Below are positions 52,172 through 60,492 of a DNA stretch of 64,000 nt, in pieces. Position numbers and translations under genes: made by a program. The stretch is taken from NCBI RefSeq assembly GCF_022846655.1, contig NZ_AP025667.1, forward strand, positions 4,129,001-4,193,000, given 5' to 3'. Every line of letters begins with the position of its first letter. Positions within the stretch are counted from its first letter, which is position 1. The notes under the pieces are model-generated. The model saw only the letters and a list, made by a program, of their open reading frames with translations. It was not told where the DNA came from and did not search any database. The DNA comes from Streptomyces seoulensis. Lineage in GTDB: Bacteria; Actinomycetota; Actinomycetes; Streptomycetales; Streptomycetaceae.

Positions 52172-53044
52172 TCAGATCACCGGGGGACGGCCCAGCCGGG
52201 TCAGCCGCCACACCGTACGCCAGCGCATCGGGCGACGGGGACCGCTGGGGGTGGTCCAGCCCTCCTTGAAGCCGCCCAGCCATGCCTTCAGCGCAGGTCC
52301 GGAGGGGCGGCGGGCCAGGGTGAGCAGCAGCCAGACACCCAGGTAGACCGGGACCAGCAGGGCGGGGAGGTTGCGGCGGGCCAGCCAGACCCGGTTGCGG
52401 GCCACCATGCGGTGGTAGACCGCGTGCCGCGAGGGCGCGGTGGTCGGGTGGTACAGGACCATGTCCGACCGGTAGTCGATCATCCAGCCCGCGTCCAGCG
52501 CACGCCAGGCGAGGTCGGTCTCCTCGTGGGCGTAGAAGAACTCGTCCGGAAGGCCGCCGACCTCGCCGAGCACCTTCGTGCGGACGGCGTTGGCGCCGCC
52601 GAGGAAGGTCGTGACGCGGGAGGAGCGCATCGGGTCCGAGGCGCGCAGCCGGGGCACGTGACGGCGCTGGGTCTCGCCGGTCTCGGGGTCCGCGATGCGG
52701 AAGCTGATGATGCCCAGCTCCGGGTCCGCGGCGAACGCGGCCCGGCAGAGCTCGGCGGTGTCCTGCCGGGCGAGCAGGCCGTCGTCGTCGAGGAAGAGCA
52801 GGATGTCGACGTCGCCGCCGCCGGGGCCGAACGCCTCGATTCCGACGTTGCGGCCGCCGGGGATGCCGAGGTTCTCGGGCAGCTCGACGGTGCGTACGCC
52901 CTCGGGCACGTCGGGCACGGGCGAGCCGTTGCCGACGACGACCACCGAGACCTTGTCGCCGTCCTGCTTGGCGACGGAGTCGATGAGCGCCCGCAGCTCC
53001 TCGGGGCGGTTGCCCATGGTGATGATGACCGCGCCGACCTTCAT
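52172..53044 (-). CDS. Family 2 glycosyltransferase
   Basis: A 290-residue GT2 enzyme. 'AVIITMGNRPEELRALIDSVAKQ' starts the nucleotide-binding half; 'ILLFLDDDGLLARQD' is the metal-binding DxD region; 'FFYAHEETDLAWRALDAGW' holds the acceptor base. A hydrophobic segment near 220-240 ('LLVPVYLGVWLLLTLA') suggests membrane association. It starts 75 bases upstream-to-downstream of the exporter genes and six bases after the phosphotransferase gene, so it likely adds sugar to the same polymer or lipid. Confidence 0.92.
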   Translation of the reverse strand: MKVGAVIITMGNRPEELRALIDSVAKQDGDKVSVVVVGNGSPVPDVPEGVRTVELPENLGIPGGRNVGIEAFGPGGGDVDILLFLDDDGLLARQDTAELCRAAFAADPELGIISFRIADPETGETQRRHVPRLRASDPMRSSRVTTFLGGANAVRTKVLGEVGGLPDEFFYAHEETDLAWRALDAGWMIDYRSDMVLYHPTTAPSRHAVYHRMVARNRVWLARRNLPALLVPVYLGVWLLLTLARRPSGPALKAWLGGFKEGWTTPSGPRRPMRWRTVWRLTRLGRPPVI

Positions 53045-53049
53045 GCCGT

Positions 53050-53829
53050 TCACCTCAGCCTGCTGGACACGAGAATGGACACCAGGTGCAGCAGGGTCTG
53101 CAGCAGGGCGATGCCGGCCAGCACGGCGGTGCCGAGCCGGGTGAAGAACAGGTCGCCGCGCACCTGGTCCACGATGGCGAGCACCAGGATCAGCAGCGAC
53201 GCCTCGATGCCGAGGATCAGCCGGTGGAACTTGAGCGCGGCGGCGGCCCGCCGGGCCAGCGCCATGCCGGAGGAACGCGGCTCGGACGCCGCCTCCTTGA
53301 CCGGCGGCATCCCCGTCTGGTGCCGGGCGACGCCGACCAGGTCGGTCTCCGCCTTGATCAGGATGGCGCCGAGGGCCGCGAGGGTACCGAGGAACGCCCA
53401 CAGCCAGTCGATACGGCCGGTGCCGAACAGGTCGGCGGCGCGCAGCCCGAGGCCGACCAGGACGGCGGCGTCGGTGAGGTAGGCGCCGACCCGGTCGAGG
53501 TAGACCCCGCCCAGCGAGTACTGCTTGCGCCAGCGGGCGATCTCGCCGTCCACGCAGTCCAGCAGCAGGTACAACTGGGTCGCGACGATGCCGAGCACGG
53601 CGCCCGTGATCCCCGGCACCAGCAGGGCCGGGGCCGCGAGCACACCGCAGACGGTCATCAGGTACGTGAGCTGGTTGGGCGTGATCCTGGTGTTCACCAG
53701 GTAGCGGTCGATGCGCAGGGACACCTCGCGCATGTAGAGGCGTCCCGCCCAGTGCTCACCGCTGCGCCGGTCCTTCACCCCCGCGGGGTGGACGACCGGG
53801 CGGAGTTCAGCTACCGATGGCCTTGACAT
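53050..53829 (-). CDS. CDP-alcohol phosphatidyltransferase-like membrane protein with altered motif
   Basis: A 259-residue membrane protein of the CDP-alcohol phosphotransferase fold. The motif begins normally ('LDCVDGEIAR', then 'GGVYLDRVG') with three of the four aspartates, but the last position, D-x3-D, is alanine ('DRVGAY'). That aspartate is the proposed catalytic base in the family. The enzyme may therefore be inactive, regulatory, or use another residue. The ATG at 53829 overlaps the upstream dehydrogenase gene by 23 bases. It is not the usual phosphatidylglycerol phosphate or phosphatidylinositol synthase by context. Confidence 0.85.
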   Translation of the reverse strand: MSRPSVAELRPVVHPAGVKDRRSGEHWAGRLYMREVSLRIDRYLVNTRITPNQLTYLMTVCGVLAAPALLVPGITGAVLGIVATQLYLLLDCVDGEIARWRKQYSLGGVYLDRVGAYLTDAAVLVGLGLRAADLFGTGRIDWLWAFLGTLAALGAILIKAETDLVGVARHQTGMPPVKEAASEPRSSGMALARRAAAALKFHRLILGIEASLLILVLAIVDQVRGDLFFTRLGTAVLAGIALLQTLLHLVSILVSSRLR

Positions 53830-54868
53830 AGTCGGCGTAGATGTCCTTGATCTGGTCAGTCTTGAGGTCGAGGTGTTCGAGGATCGTGTAGCGGCCCGGC
53901 CGGGTCTCCGGCGCGAACTCCACGACGCGGACGAACTCGTCCACGGTGAAGCCGATGTCCTCCGGCAGCACGGGCAGCCCGTGGCGGCGCAGCACGTCGG
54001 CCATGTGCGCCGACTCCTCGTGCGCCCCGCGCAGGTACATGGCGAAGGCGGCACCGAGGCCGCACTGCTCGCCGTGGCTGGCCGCGCGCTGCGGGAAGAG
54101 CAGGTCGAAGGCGTGGTTGATCTCGTGGCAGGCGCCCGAGGACGGCCGCGAGTCACCGGACACCGACATGGCGATACCGGACAGCACCAGCGCCTCGGCG
54201 AGGACCTGGAGGAAGTCGTTGTCCTCGATCCCGCCGGGGTGCCTGAGCACCGCCTCGCCGGCCTGGCGGGCCATGGCGGCGGCGAGACCGTCGATCTTCT
54301 CGCCGTTGACCCGGTTGGCCAGCTCCCAGTCCGCGATGGCGGAGACGTTGGACACCGCGTCGCCGATGCCCGCGCGCACGAAGCGCGCCGGGGCGGCCCG
54401 GATGACGTCGAGGTCGATCAGGACGGCGATCGGGTTGGGCACGCCGTAGGAGCCCCGGCCCGCGTCGTTGTCCAGGGTGGCGACCGGCGAGCACAGGCCG
54501 TCGTGCGCGAGGTTCGTCGGCACGGCGACCAGGGGCAGGCCGACCCGCGCCGCGGCGTACTTGGCGCAGTCGATGATCTTGCCGCCGCCGAGGCCGACGA
54601 GCGCGTCGAAGTGACCGGCGCGGATGTCGTCCGCCAGGCGCACGGCGTCGTCCAGCGTGCCGCCGCCGACCTCGTACCAGGTGGCACCGGGGAGCTGGGG
54701 CGCGACCCGCTCCCGCAGCCGGGCGCCGGAACCGCCGCTGACGGCGACGGCGAGGCGGCCGGAGTGCGAGATGCGTTCGTCGGCGAGCACGGTGGCCAGG
54801 TCGGCGAGGGCACCCGGGCGGATGTCGACGACGACCGGCGAGGGGATGAGCCTCGTCAGTACTGGCAC
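53807..54868 (-). CDS. sn-glycerol-1-phosphate dehydrogenase-like (AraM/EgsA type) enzyme
   Basis: A 353-residue iron-containing alcohol dehydrogenase-fold protein close to the glycerol-1-phosphate dehydrogenase branch. It shows 'GLGGGKIIDCAKYAA', 'PTNLAHDGLCSPVA', 'AGIGDAVSNVSAIADWELA' with the metal-binding Asp, and metal histidines in 'ACHEINHAFD' and 'ASHGEQCGLGAAF'. This branch reduces dihydroxyacetone phosphate to sn-glycerol 1-phosphate with NAD(P)H and Zn or Ni; related polyol phosphates are possible. It overlaps the nucleotidyltransferase gene by 13 bases, so its product is probably the alcohol phosphate activated there. Confidence 0.88.
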   Translation of the reverse strand: MPVLTRLIPSPVVVDIRPGALADLATVLADERISHSGRLAVAVSGGSGARLRERVAPQLPGATWYEVGGGTLDDAVRLADDIRAGHFDALVGLGGGKIIDCAKYAAARVGLPLVAVPTNLAHDGLCSPVATLDNDAGRGSYGVPNPIAVLIDLDVIRAAPARFVRAGIGDAVSNVSAIADWELANRVNGEKIDGLAAAMARQAGEAVLRHPGGIEDNDFLQVLAEALVLSGIAMSVSGDSRPSSGACHEINHAFDLLFPQRAASHGEQCGLGAAFAMYLRGAHEESAHMADVLRRHGLPVLPEDIGFTVDEFVRVVEFAPETRPGRYTILEHLDLKTDQIKDIYADYVKAIGS

Positions 54869-55608
54869 GCGATCTTCCGTCCCTTGGCGAGGTCGTCGTG
54901 GTTGTCGATCTCGACCCAGGAGACGTCGCCGATGGGCTGGACGTCGACCTTGAAGCCGCGGTTCACCAGCTCCTGGTAACCGTCCTCGTAGTAGAGCTGC
55001 GGGTCACGCTCGAAGGTCGCACGCAGCGCGTCGGCCAGCTCCTCCGCCGCGTCGCCCTCGATGAGGGTCACGCCGATGTACTCGCCGGTCGCCTCGGCCG
55101 GGTCCATCAGCTTGGTGATCTTCTGGACACCCTTCTCGGGGTCCACGACGACCTTCATCTCCTCGTCCGCCAGGGACTTCACCGTGTCCAGCGCGAGGAT
55201 GATCTTCTTGCCCTCACCGCGCGCGGCGAGCAGCGTCTTCTCGACCGAGACCGGGTGGACGGTGTCGCCGTTGGCGAGGATCACGCCGTCCTTCAGCGCG
55301 TCCCGGCCGCACCACAGGGAGTAGGCGTTGTTCCACTCCTCGGCCTTGTCGTTGTCGATCAGCGTGATCTTCAGACCGTACTTGGCCTCAAGGGCCGCCT
55401 TGCGGTCGTAGACGGCTTCCTTGCGGTAGCCGACGATCACACCGACCTCCGTCAGACCGACCTCGGCGAAGTTGCCGAGGGTGAGGTCGAGAACGGTGAG
55501 CGACTCCTCGTCGCCCTCCGGGCCCACCGGCACCAGAGCCTTGGGCAGCGTGTCGGTGTAGGGGCGCAGACGCCGTCCGGCGCCGGCCGCCAGCACGAGG
55601 CCGATCAT
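54856..55608 (-). CDS. Phospho-alcohol nucleotidyltransferase
   Basis: A 250-residue nucleotidyltransferase of the phosphocholine/inositol-phosphate cytidylyltransferase type. 'LVLAAGAGRRLRPYTDTLPKALVPVG' is the nucleotide loop, 'VILANGDTVHP' the metal-binding strand, and 'WVEIDNHDDLAKG' the C-terminal metal site. It probably joins CTP to an alcohol phosphate, giving the CDP-alcohol used by the phosphotransferases in this cluster. Its ATG overlaps the upstream gene (ATGA). Confidence 0.88.
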   Translation of the reverse strand: MIGLVLAAGAGRRLRPYTDTLPKALVPVGPEGDEESLTVLDLTLGNFAEVGLTEVGVIVGYRKEAVYDRKAALEAKYGLKITLIDNDKAEEWNNAYSLWCGRDALKDGVILANGDTVHPVSVEKTLLAARGEGKKIILALDTVKSLADEEMKVVVDPEKGVQKITKLMDPAEATGEYIGVTLIEGDAAEELADALRATFERDPQLYYEDGYQELVNRGFKVDVQPIGDVSWVEIDNHDDLAKGRKIACQY

Positions 55609-57404
55609 GCGGTTTCTCCTTCGTCATGGACGGCGGGCGCCCCTGCGGACACCCAGAAGCGGATGCTCTCGACGAGCACCAGCAGAGCTACGCACACGGC
55701 GATGACCGTGAGCGCGACGGTGAACTGGGAGGCGGTGAGCAGCGCGGCAAGCACGGTGACGAGCAGCGTGCGCCCCTCCTGCCCCCCGATGGCGCGCACC
55801 AGCCAGGCCGGCGGCGCTCCGGCGTCGCCGCGGATGCGGTACACCGTGTCGTAGTGATGGTAGGCGACCGCCGCGACCAGCCCGAACGCCGCCGGAAGGG
55901 CGCCTCGGACATCGGCGCGGGCGGCCAGCGCGAGCACCGTGCCGTACTCGGCGGCGCGGAAGAACGGCGGGACGAGCCAGTCCAGCGAGCCCTTGAGCGG
56001 GCGGGCCACGGCGAGCGCCGAGGTGAGGACGTAGAGGACGGCGCCGGCGACCGGCAGCCAGCCGCCGAAGCCGGTCAGCGCCGAGCAGGCCACGACGGCG
56101 ACCCCGCCGAGGAGGGCGACGGCCGGGACGGCGAAGCCGGGCAGGCCCCGCTCGAACAGGCGGCGCGGGGCACCGGCGAGCGGGCCGGAGTCCGCGAGGT
56201 CGGCGAGCGCGAGGGCGGCGCGGTCGGTGCGGCTGGCCTTGCGGGTCAGGGAGCGCAGTACGCGGCCGGCGGTGGTGTAGGCGGCGGCGAGGGCGCAGCC
56301 GACGAGCAGCACGTAGAAGGTGATGCGGGGGGTGGTGACCGCGGTGAGGACGGCGATCATGGCCCAGCGTTCGCCGATGGGCAGGACGATCATCCGGCGG
56401 ACCCAGACCGTCCAGCCGACGCTGTCCAGCTTGTCGGAGAGGGCGGCGGTGGGGCTGGTGTTGGCGGTGGCGTCGTGGTTGGCCTCGTTGAAGGAGAAGT
56501 CCACGACGTGCCGGCAGGTCTGGAGGATCATCGCGCCGAGCGCGAGGGCCCATACGTCGTCGCCGCCGCGGGCCGCGCCGAGGGCGAGGCCGGCGTAGTA
56601 GGCGTACTCCTTGGCCCGGTCGAAGGTGGCGTCCAGCCAGGCGCCGAGCGTGGAGTACTGGAGCGAGTAGCGGGCGAGCTGGCCGTCGGTGCAGTCCAGC
56701 ACGAAGGAGGCGATCAGCAGGACGCCGGCCGCGACGAAGCCGGGCCGGGTGCCGGTGGCCGCGCAGGCCGCCGCTATGAGCGCGGTGAGCAGCGAGGCGG
56801 TGGTGACCTGGTTCGGGGTGAACCCCCGGCGGGCGCACCAGCGCGCGAGGTAGCGCGAGTAGGGGCTGATGCAGTAGGTCGTGAAGAAGCCGTCGCGGGA
56901 CTTCACGGCCGACTTCAGGCGCACGTCCTCCTCGTCGACGGCGAGGACGGCCTGCCGGGCCTCGTTACGGGCCTGCGGGTCGGCGGGGACGGCGGCGACC
57001 AGACTGCCCAGCTCGGGGCGGTGCACCGGGGTGCCGTCGGCGTCGAGGGCGGTGACCAGGCGGTCGGGCAGGCTGTCGACGGCGACCGCCGTGCCGCCGC
57101 CGCTCTCGTCCTGCGCGTCCAGTGCCTGGTCCAGCGCCTGCCGGGCGGTGCCCTGGGCGGTGACGGCGCCGGGGACGGCGGCGAGCGGGAAGCGGGGGTC
57201 GGTCAGGCCGAGGCGCAGGGCGTGCGCGTGGCCGACGAAGCGGGCGTCGACCAGTGCGACGCGCCCGTCCGCAGGGGCGGACGCGATCAGGTTCCGGGCC
57301 TCGGCGGAGTCGGCGGCCGTGCGCACGTCGAAGCCGAGTGACCGCAGATCGCCCTCGAGTGACGATCCGGGGACCGGCTGACCGGTGACGATGGCGGTCG
57401 GCAA
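55605..57404 (-). CDS. Large CDP-alcohol phosphotransferase with N-terminal extra domain (DUF5941-like)
   Basis: A 599-residue protein. Residues 1-190 form a soluble alpha/beta region ('AIVTGQPVPGSSLEGDLRSLGFDVRTA') of unclear role. Residues about 195-345 form a membrane CDP-alcohol phosphotransferase domain with a complete motif: 'LDCTDGQLARYS', 'GAWLDATFDRAKE' (D-x2-DG-x2-AR ... G-x3-D-x3-D). Further membrane segments reach the C-terminus. Start is a TTG at 57404 preceded by GGGAGTGA. First gene of the envelope cluster. It probably transfers an alcohol phosphate to a lipid or polyol acceptor. Confidence 0.85.
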   Translation of the reverse strand: MPTAIVTGQPVPGSSLEGDLRSLGFDVRTAADSAEARNLIASAPADGRVALVDARFVGHAHALRLGLTDPRFPLAAVPGAVTAQGTARQALDQALDAQDESGGGTAVAVDSLPDRLVTALDADGTPVHRPELGSLVAAVPADPQARNEARQAVLAVDEEDVRLKSAVKSRDGFFTTYCISPYSRYLARWCARRGFTPNQVTTASLLTALIAAACAATGTRPGFVAAGVLLIASFVLDCTDGQLARYSLQYSTLGAWLDATFDRAKEYAYYAGLALGAARGGDDVWALALGAMILQTCRHVVDFSFNEANHDATANTSPTAALSDKLDSVGWTVWVRRMIVLPIGERWAMIAVLTAVTTPRITFYVLLVGCALAAAYTTAGRVLRSLTRKASRTDRAALALADLADSGPLAGAPRRLFERGLPGFAVPAVALLGGVAVVACSALTGFGGWLPVAGAVLYVLTSALAVARPLKGSLDWLVPPFFRAAEYGTVLALAARADVRGALPAAFGLVAAVAYHHYDTVYRIRGDAGAPPAWLVRAIGGQEGRTLLVTVLAALLTASQFTVALTVIAVCVALLVLVESIRFWVSAGAPAVHDEGETA

Positions 57405-57649
57405 CCGAATTCACTCCCTGGGTCCGGCGCGTCGGCGCCGGTCTGCTGCGTGATGGGGGCGCCCCTCGCCTGCGGCTCGCCGGGGCGGCATGTCGGCAGA
57501 GGCTATCGGATGGGCCCGAGTGCACGTTCACCGGGCGTTCAGGCCCGGGCCACCGGGGGCCTCACCCGCCTGTGCCGCGATCATCATCGGGGATGCGGGG
57601 GCCGCCCCACAAACCGCGCCCCGACGAGCGACGCGAAATCCGGGCATCG

Positions 57650-57677
57650 GGGACACCCGGCGATGACGGCGTAGGGT
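57650..57677 (+). promoter_or_regulatory. Possible promoter of galE
   Basis: GGGACA (57650-57655) and TAGGGT (57672-57677) are 16 bases apart. The -10 box ends eight bases before the galE ATG, so the transcript would be leaderless. The rest of the 281-base divergent region (57405-57685) also serves the leftward envelope cluster; no other box is convincing. Confidence 0.45.
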
Positions 57678-57685
57678 CTGCGAGC

Positions 57686-58657
57686 ATGACGTGGCTGATC
57701 ACCGGCGGAGCCGGATACATCGGGGCGCACGTGGCGCGGGCCATGAACGACGCCGGAGAGAACGTCGTCGTCCTGGACGACCTGTCGGCGGCGGTGCCGG
57801 AGCGGCTGCCCGAGGGCGTGCCGCTGGTCCAGGGCTCGACGCTGGACGGGGACCTGCTGAAGCGCGTGTTCGCCGAGCACGGGGTGACCGGTGTGGTGCA
57901 TCTCGCGGCGCGCAAGCAGGTCGGGGAGTCGGTGGCCGAACCCGTCCGCTACTACCGGGAGAACATCGGCGGTCTGGCGACCCTGCTGGACGCGATCGCG
58001 GACGCGGGCGTACGGCGGCTGGTCTTCTCCTCCTCGGCGGCCGTGTACGGCAACCCGGACGTGGACCTGATCACCGAGGACACCCCGTGTGCCCCGGTGA
58101 ACCCGTACGGCGAGACCAAGCTGGCCGGTGAGTGGCTGGTGCGCGCGGCCGGGCAGGCGCACGGCATCTCGACGGTGTGCCTGCGCTACTTCAACGTGGC
58201 GGGCGCGGCCGCGCCCGAGCTGGCGGACACCGGGGTGTTCAACATCGTCCCGATGGTCTTCGACCGGCTGACCCGTGACGAGGCGCCCCGGATCTTCGGC
58301 TCCGACTACCCGACGCCGGACGGCACCTGCGTCCGCGACTACATCCATGTGACGGATCTCGCCGAGGCACACCTCGCGGCGGCCCGGCGGCTGTCCGACG
58401 GCTCGCTGAGCGGCGATCTGACGCTGAACATCGGCCGGGGCGAAGGTGTCTCGGTGCGCGAGCTGATCACGGTGATCGGCGAGGTCACCGGGGACCGGCG
58501 CCCGCCGGTGGTGGAGGACCGTCGTCCGGGGGACGCCCCGCGCGCGGTCGCCTCGGCCGACCGCGCGGCGGCCGAGCTGGGCTGGCGGGCGCGGCTCGGG
58601 GTGCCGGAGATGGTCGGTTCGGCGTGGGAGGGCTGGCAGCTCCACCACGGTCGGTGA
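57686..58657 (+). CDS. galE: UDP-glucose 4-epimerase
   Basis: A 323-residue extended short-chain dehydrogenase. 'WLITGGAGYIGAHVARAM' binds NAD, 'VFSSSAAVYG' and 'YGETKLAGE' (Y-x3-K) supply the catalytic residues, and 'RYFNVAGAA' follows. It interconverts UDP-glucose and UDP-galactose and could feed the nearby glycosyltransferase. The ATG at 57686 removes an unconserved 38-residue extension; no ribosome site is seen, in line with a leaderless message. A strong terminator follows. Confidence 0.93.
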   Translation: MTWLITGGAGYIGAHVARAMNDAGENVVVLDDLSAAVPERLPEGVPLVQGSTLDGDLLKRVFAEHGVTGVVHLAARKQVGESVAEPVRYYRENIGGLATLLDAIADAGVRRLVFSSSAAVYGNPDVDLITEDTPCAPVNPYGETKLAGEWLVRAAGQAHGISTVCLRYFNVAGAAAPELADTGVFNIVPMVFDRLTRDEAPRIFGSDYPTPDGTCVRDYIHVTDLAEAHLAAARRLSDGSLSGDLTLNIGRGEGVSVRELITVIGEVTGDRRPPVVEDRRPGDAPRAVASADRAAAELGWRARLGVPEMVGSAWEGWQLHHGR

Positions 58658-58669
58658 GGACGCCGCACA

Positions 58670-58704
58670 GCTCTGACCTGCGGAACGTTTCCGCAGGTCA
58701 GAGC
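58670..58704 (+). terminator. Terminator of galE
   Basis: A perfect 16-bp stem from GCTCTGACCTGCGGAA (58670-58685) and its complement (58689-58704) closes on a three-base loop, 12 bases past the galE stop. It separates galE from the cation efflux gene. Confidence 0.88.
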
Positions 58705-58817
58705 ACATGACAACGGTGTTCAGTGCCGCGTTGCCCGGTGACCGCCGACCGTAGTTGACTGTGAGCCGGTGCTTTCGTCTGCGAGCCGGCGCGCGGCGCT
58801 GAAGGGTGGTCTTTCTC

Positions 58818-59759
58818 ATGGGGGCAGGGCACGACCACGGGCATGCGCACAGCCATGTGCCGTCCACGGGGACGGCCGCGGCCGCGTACCGGGGCAGGCT
58901 GCGCGCGGCGCTGGGCATCACGCTCACGATCATGGTGGTCGAGATCGTCGGCGGTCTGGTCTCGGACTCCCTGGCGCTGATCGCGGACGCGGCCCACATG
59001 GCCACCGACGCGGTGGGCCTGGTGATGGCGCTGCTGGCGATCCACTTCGCGGCCCGGCCGCCGAGCACCAACCGCACCTTCGGCTTCGCCCGCGCCGAGA
59101 TCCTGGCGGCGCTCGCCAACTGTGTGCTGCTGCTCGGCGTCGGCGGCTACGTGCTGGTGGAGGCGGTGGAGCGGTTCATGCGGCCGGCCGGGACCCAGGG
59201 CGGGCTGATGGTCGTCTTCGGCGCGATCGGCCTGGTGGCGAACTCCGTCTCGCTCCTGCTCTTGATGCGCGGGCAGAAGGAGAGCCTGAACGTGCGCGGC
59301 GCCTTCCTGGAGGTCGCGGCGGACGCGCTGGGTTCGGTGGCGGTGATCATCTCGGCGGCCGTCATCCTGACGACCGGCTGGCAGGCCGCAGACCCGATCG
59401 CCTCGCTGGTCATCGGGCTGATGATCGTGCCGAGGACGCTGCGGCTGCTGCGCGAGACGCTGGACGTGCTGCTGGAGGCGGCCCCCAAGGACGTCGACAT
59501 GAGCGAGGTACGGACCCACATCCTCGACCTGGACGGCGTGGAGGACGTGCACGACCTGCACGCCTGGACGATCACCTCGGGACTGCCGGTGCTCTCGGCG
59601 CATGTGGTGGTGAGCACGGACGTGCTGAACGCCATCGGCCACGAGAAGATGCTGCACGAGCTCCAGGGCTGCCTGGGCGACCACTTCGACGTGGAGCACT
59701 GCACCTTCCAGTTGGAGCCGAGCGGGCACGCGGAGCACGAGGCGCGACTCTGTCACTGA
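58818..59759 (+). CDS. Cation diffusion facilitator family transporter
   Basis: A 313-residue CDF antiporter (ZntB/CzcD class) exporting zinc or similar metals. A His-rich N-terminus ('GHDHGHAHSHV') precedes six membrane segments; the metal site shows as 'LIADAAHMATDAVGL' (D-x3-H... ) and 'EVAADALGSVAVI' (D near the second site). A cytoplasmic domain ends the protein ('DLHAWTITSGLPVLSAHVVV'). The ATG at 58818 follows an AAGGGTGG site; a GTG at 58806 is possible. Confidence 0.93.
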   Translation: MGAGHDHGHAHSHVPSTGTAAAAYRGRLRAALGITLTIMVVEIVGGLVSDSLALIADAAHMATDAVGLVMALLAIHFAARPPSTNRTFGFARAEILAALANCVLLLGVGGYVLVEAVERFMRPAGTQGGLMVVFGAIGLVANSVSLLLLMRGQKESLNVRGAFLEVAADALGSVAVIISAAVILTTGWQAADPIASLVIGLMIVPRTLRLLRETLDVLLEAAPKDVDMSEVRTHILDLDGVEDVHDLHAWTITSGLPVLSAHVVVSTDVLNAIGHEKMLHELQGCLGDHFDVEHCTFQLEPSGHAEHEARLCH

Positions 59760-59862
59760 GGGGCGCACGGGGGTAAAGGACATGCGGACGTGCCGGGAAG
59801 TGCCGGGAGTGCCGCTTTCGTACGGCAGACTTGGAGTGCGAAGACCGACGCGAAGGATGGGT

Positions 59863-60456
59863 ATGCCGATCACACCTGCCACCGAGACGCAACTCTCGTC
59901 GAACGGGACCGCGGAGTCGATCTTGCTGGAACTCGTGGACGAGAACGGCGTGACGATCGGCACCGCGGAGAAGCTGGCTGCCCACCAGCCGCCGGGACAA
60001 CTGCACCGTGCCTTCTCGGTGTTCCTCTTCGACGAGCGGGGACGGCTGCTGCTCCAGCAGCGGGCGCTGGGCAAGTACCACTCCCCCGGAGTCTGGTCCA
60101 ACACGTGCTGCGGCCACCCCTATCCCGGTGAGGCGCCGTTCGCGGCGGCGGCCCGGCGTACGGCCGAGGAGCTGGGGGTCTCGCCCTCGCTGATGGCCCA
60201 GGCGGGCACGGTGCGCTACAACCACCCCGACCCGGCGTCGGGGCTGGTGGAGCAGGAGTACAACCACCTCTTCGTCGGGCTGGTCCAGCAGAAGCCTGCG
60301 CCGGACCCGGAAGAGGTGGGCGCGACCGCCTTCGTGACGGCGGCCGAGCTGGCGGAGCGGCACGCGCGCGAGCCGTTCTCCGCGTGGTTCATGACGGTGC
60401 TGGACGCGGCGCGTCCGGCGATCAAGGAGCTGACGGGGTCGTCCGCGGGCTGGTAG
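59863..60456 (+). CDS. idi: Isopentenyl-diphosphate delta-isomerase, type I
   Basis: A 197-residue Nudix-fold isomerase. The active-site cysteine is in 'VWSNTCCGHPYPGE', the Nudix-like helix reads 'AAARRTAEELGVSP', and the catalytic glutamate lies in 'EQEYNHLFVG'. It interconverts isopentenyl and dimethylallyl diphosphate and so supports the hopanoid locus 10 kb away. GAAGGA is five bases before the ATG. Upstream, GTGCCGGGA occurs in close tandem at about 59790-59812. Confidence 0.95.
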   Translation: MPITPATETQLSSNGTAESILLELVDENGVTIGTAEKLAAHQPPGQLHRAFSVFLFDERGRLLLQQRALGKYHSPGVWSNTCCGHPYPGEAPFAAAARRTAEELGVSPSLMAQAGTVRYNHPDPASGLVEQEYNHLFVGLVQQKPAPDPEEVGATAFVTAAELAERHAREPFSAWFMTVLDAARPAIKELTGSSAGW

Positions 60457-60471
60457 GCCCCGCGCGGGGCC
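60456..60471. terminator. Terminator between idi and the anti-sigma-type gene
   Basis: GGCCCC-GCGC-GGGGCC is a 16-base palindrome that begins on the last base of the idi stop codon, between convergent genes. The loop is tight and there is no U-tract. Confidence 0.5.
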
Positions 60472-60492
60472 GTCTTCTCGCCTCGCGGACCC

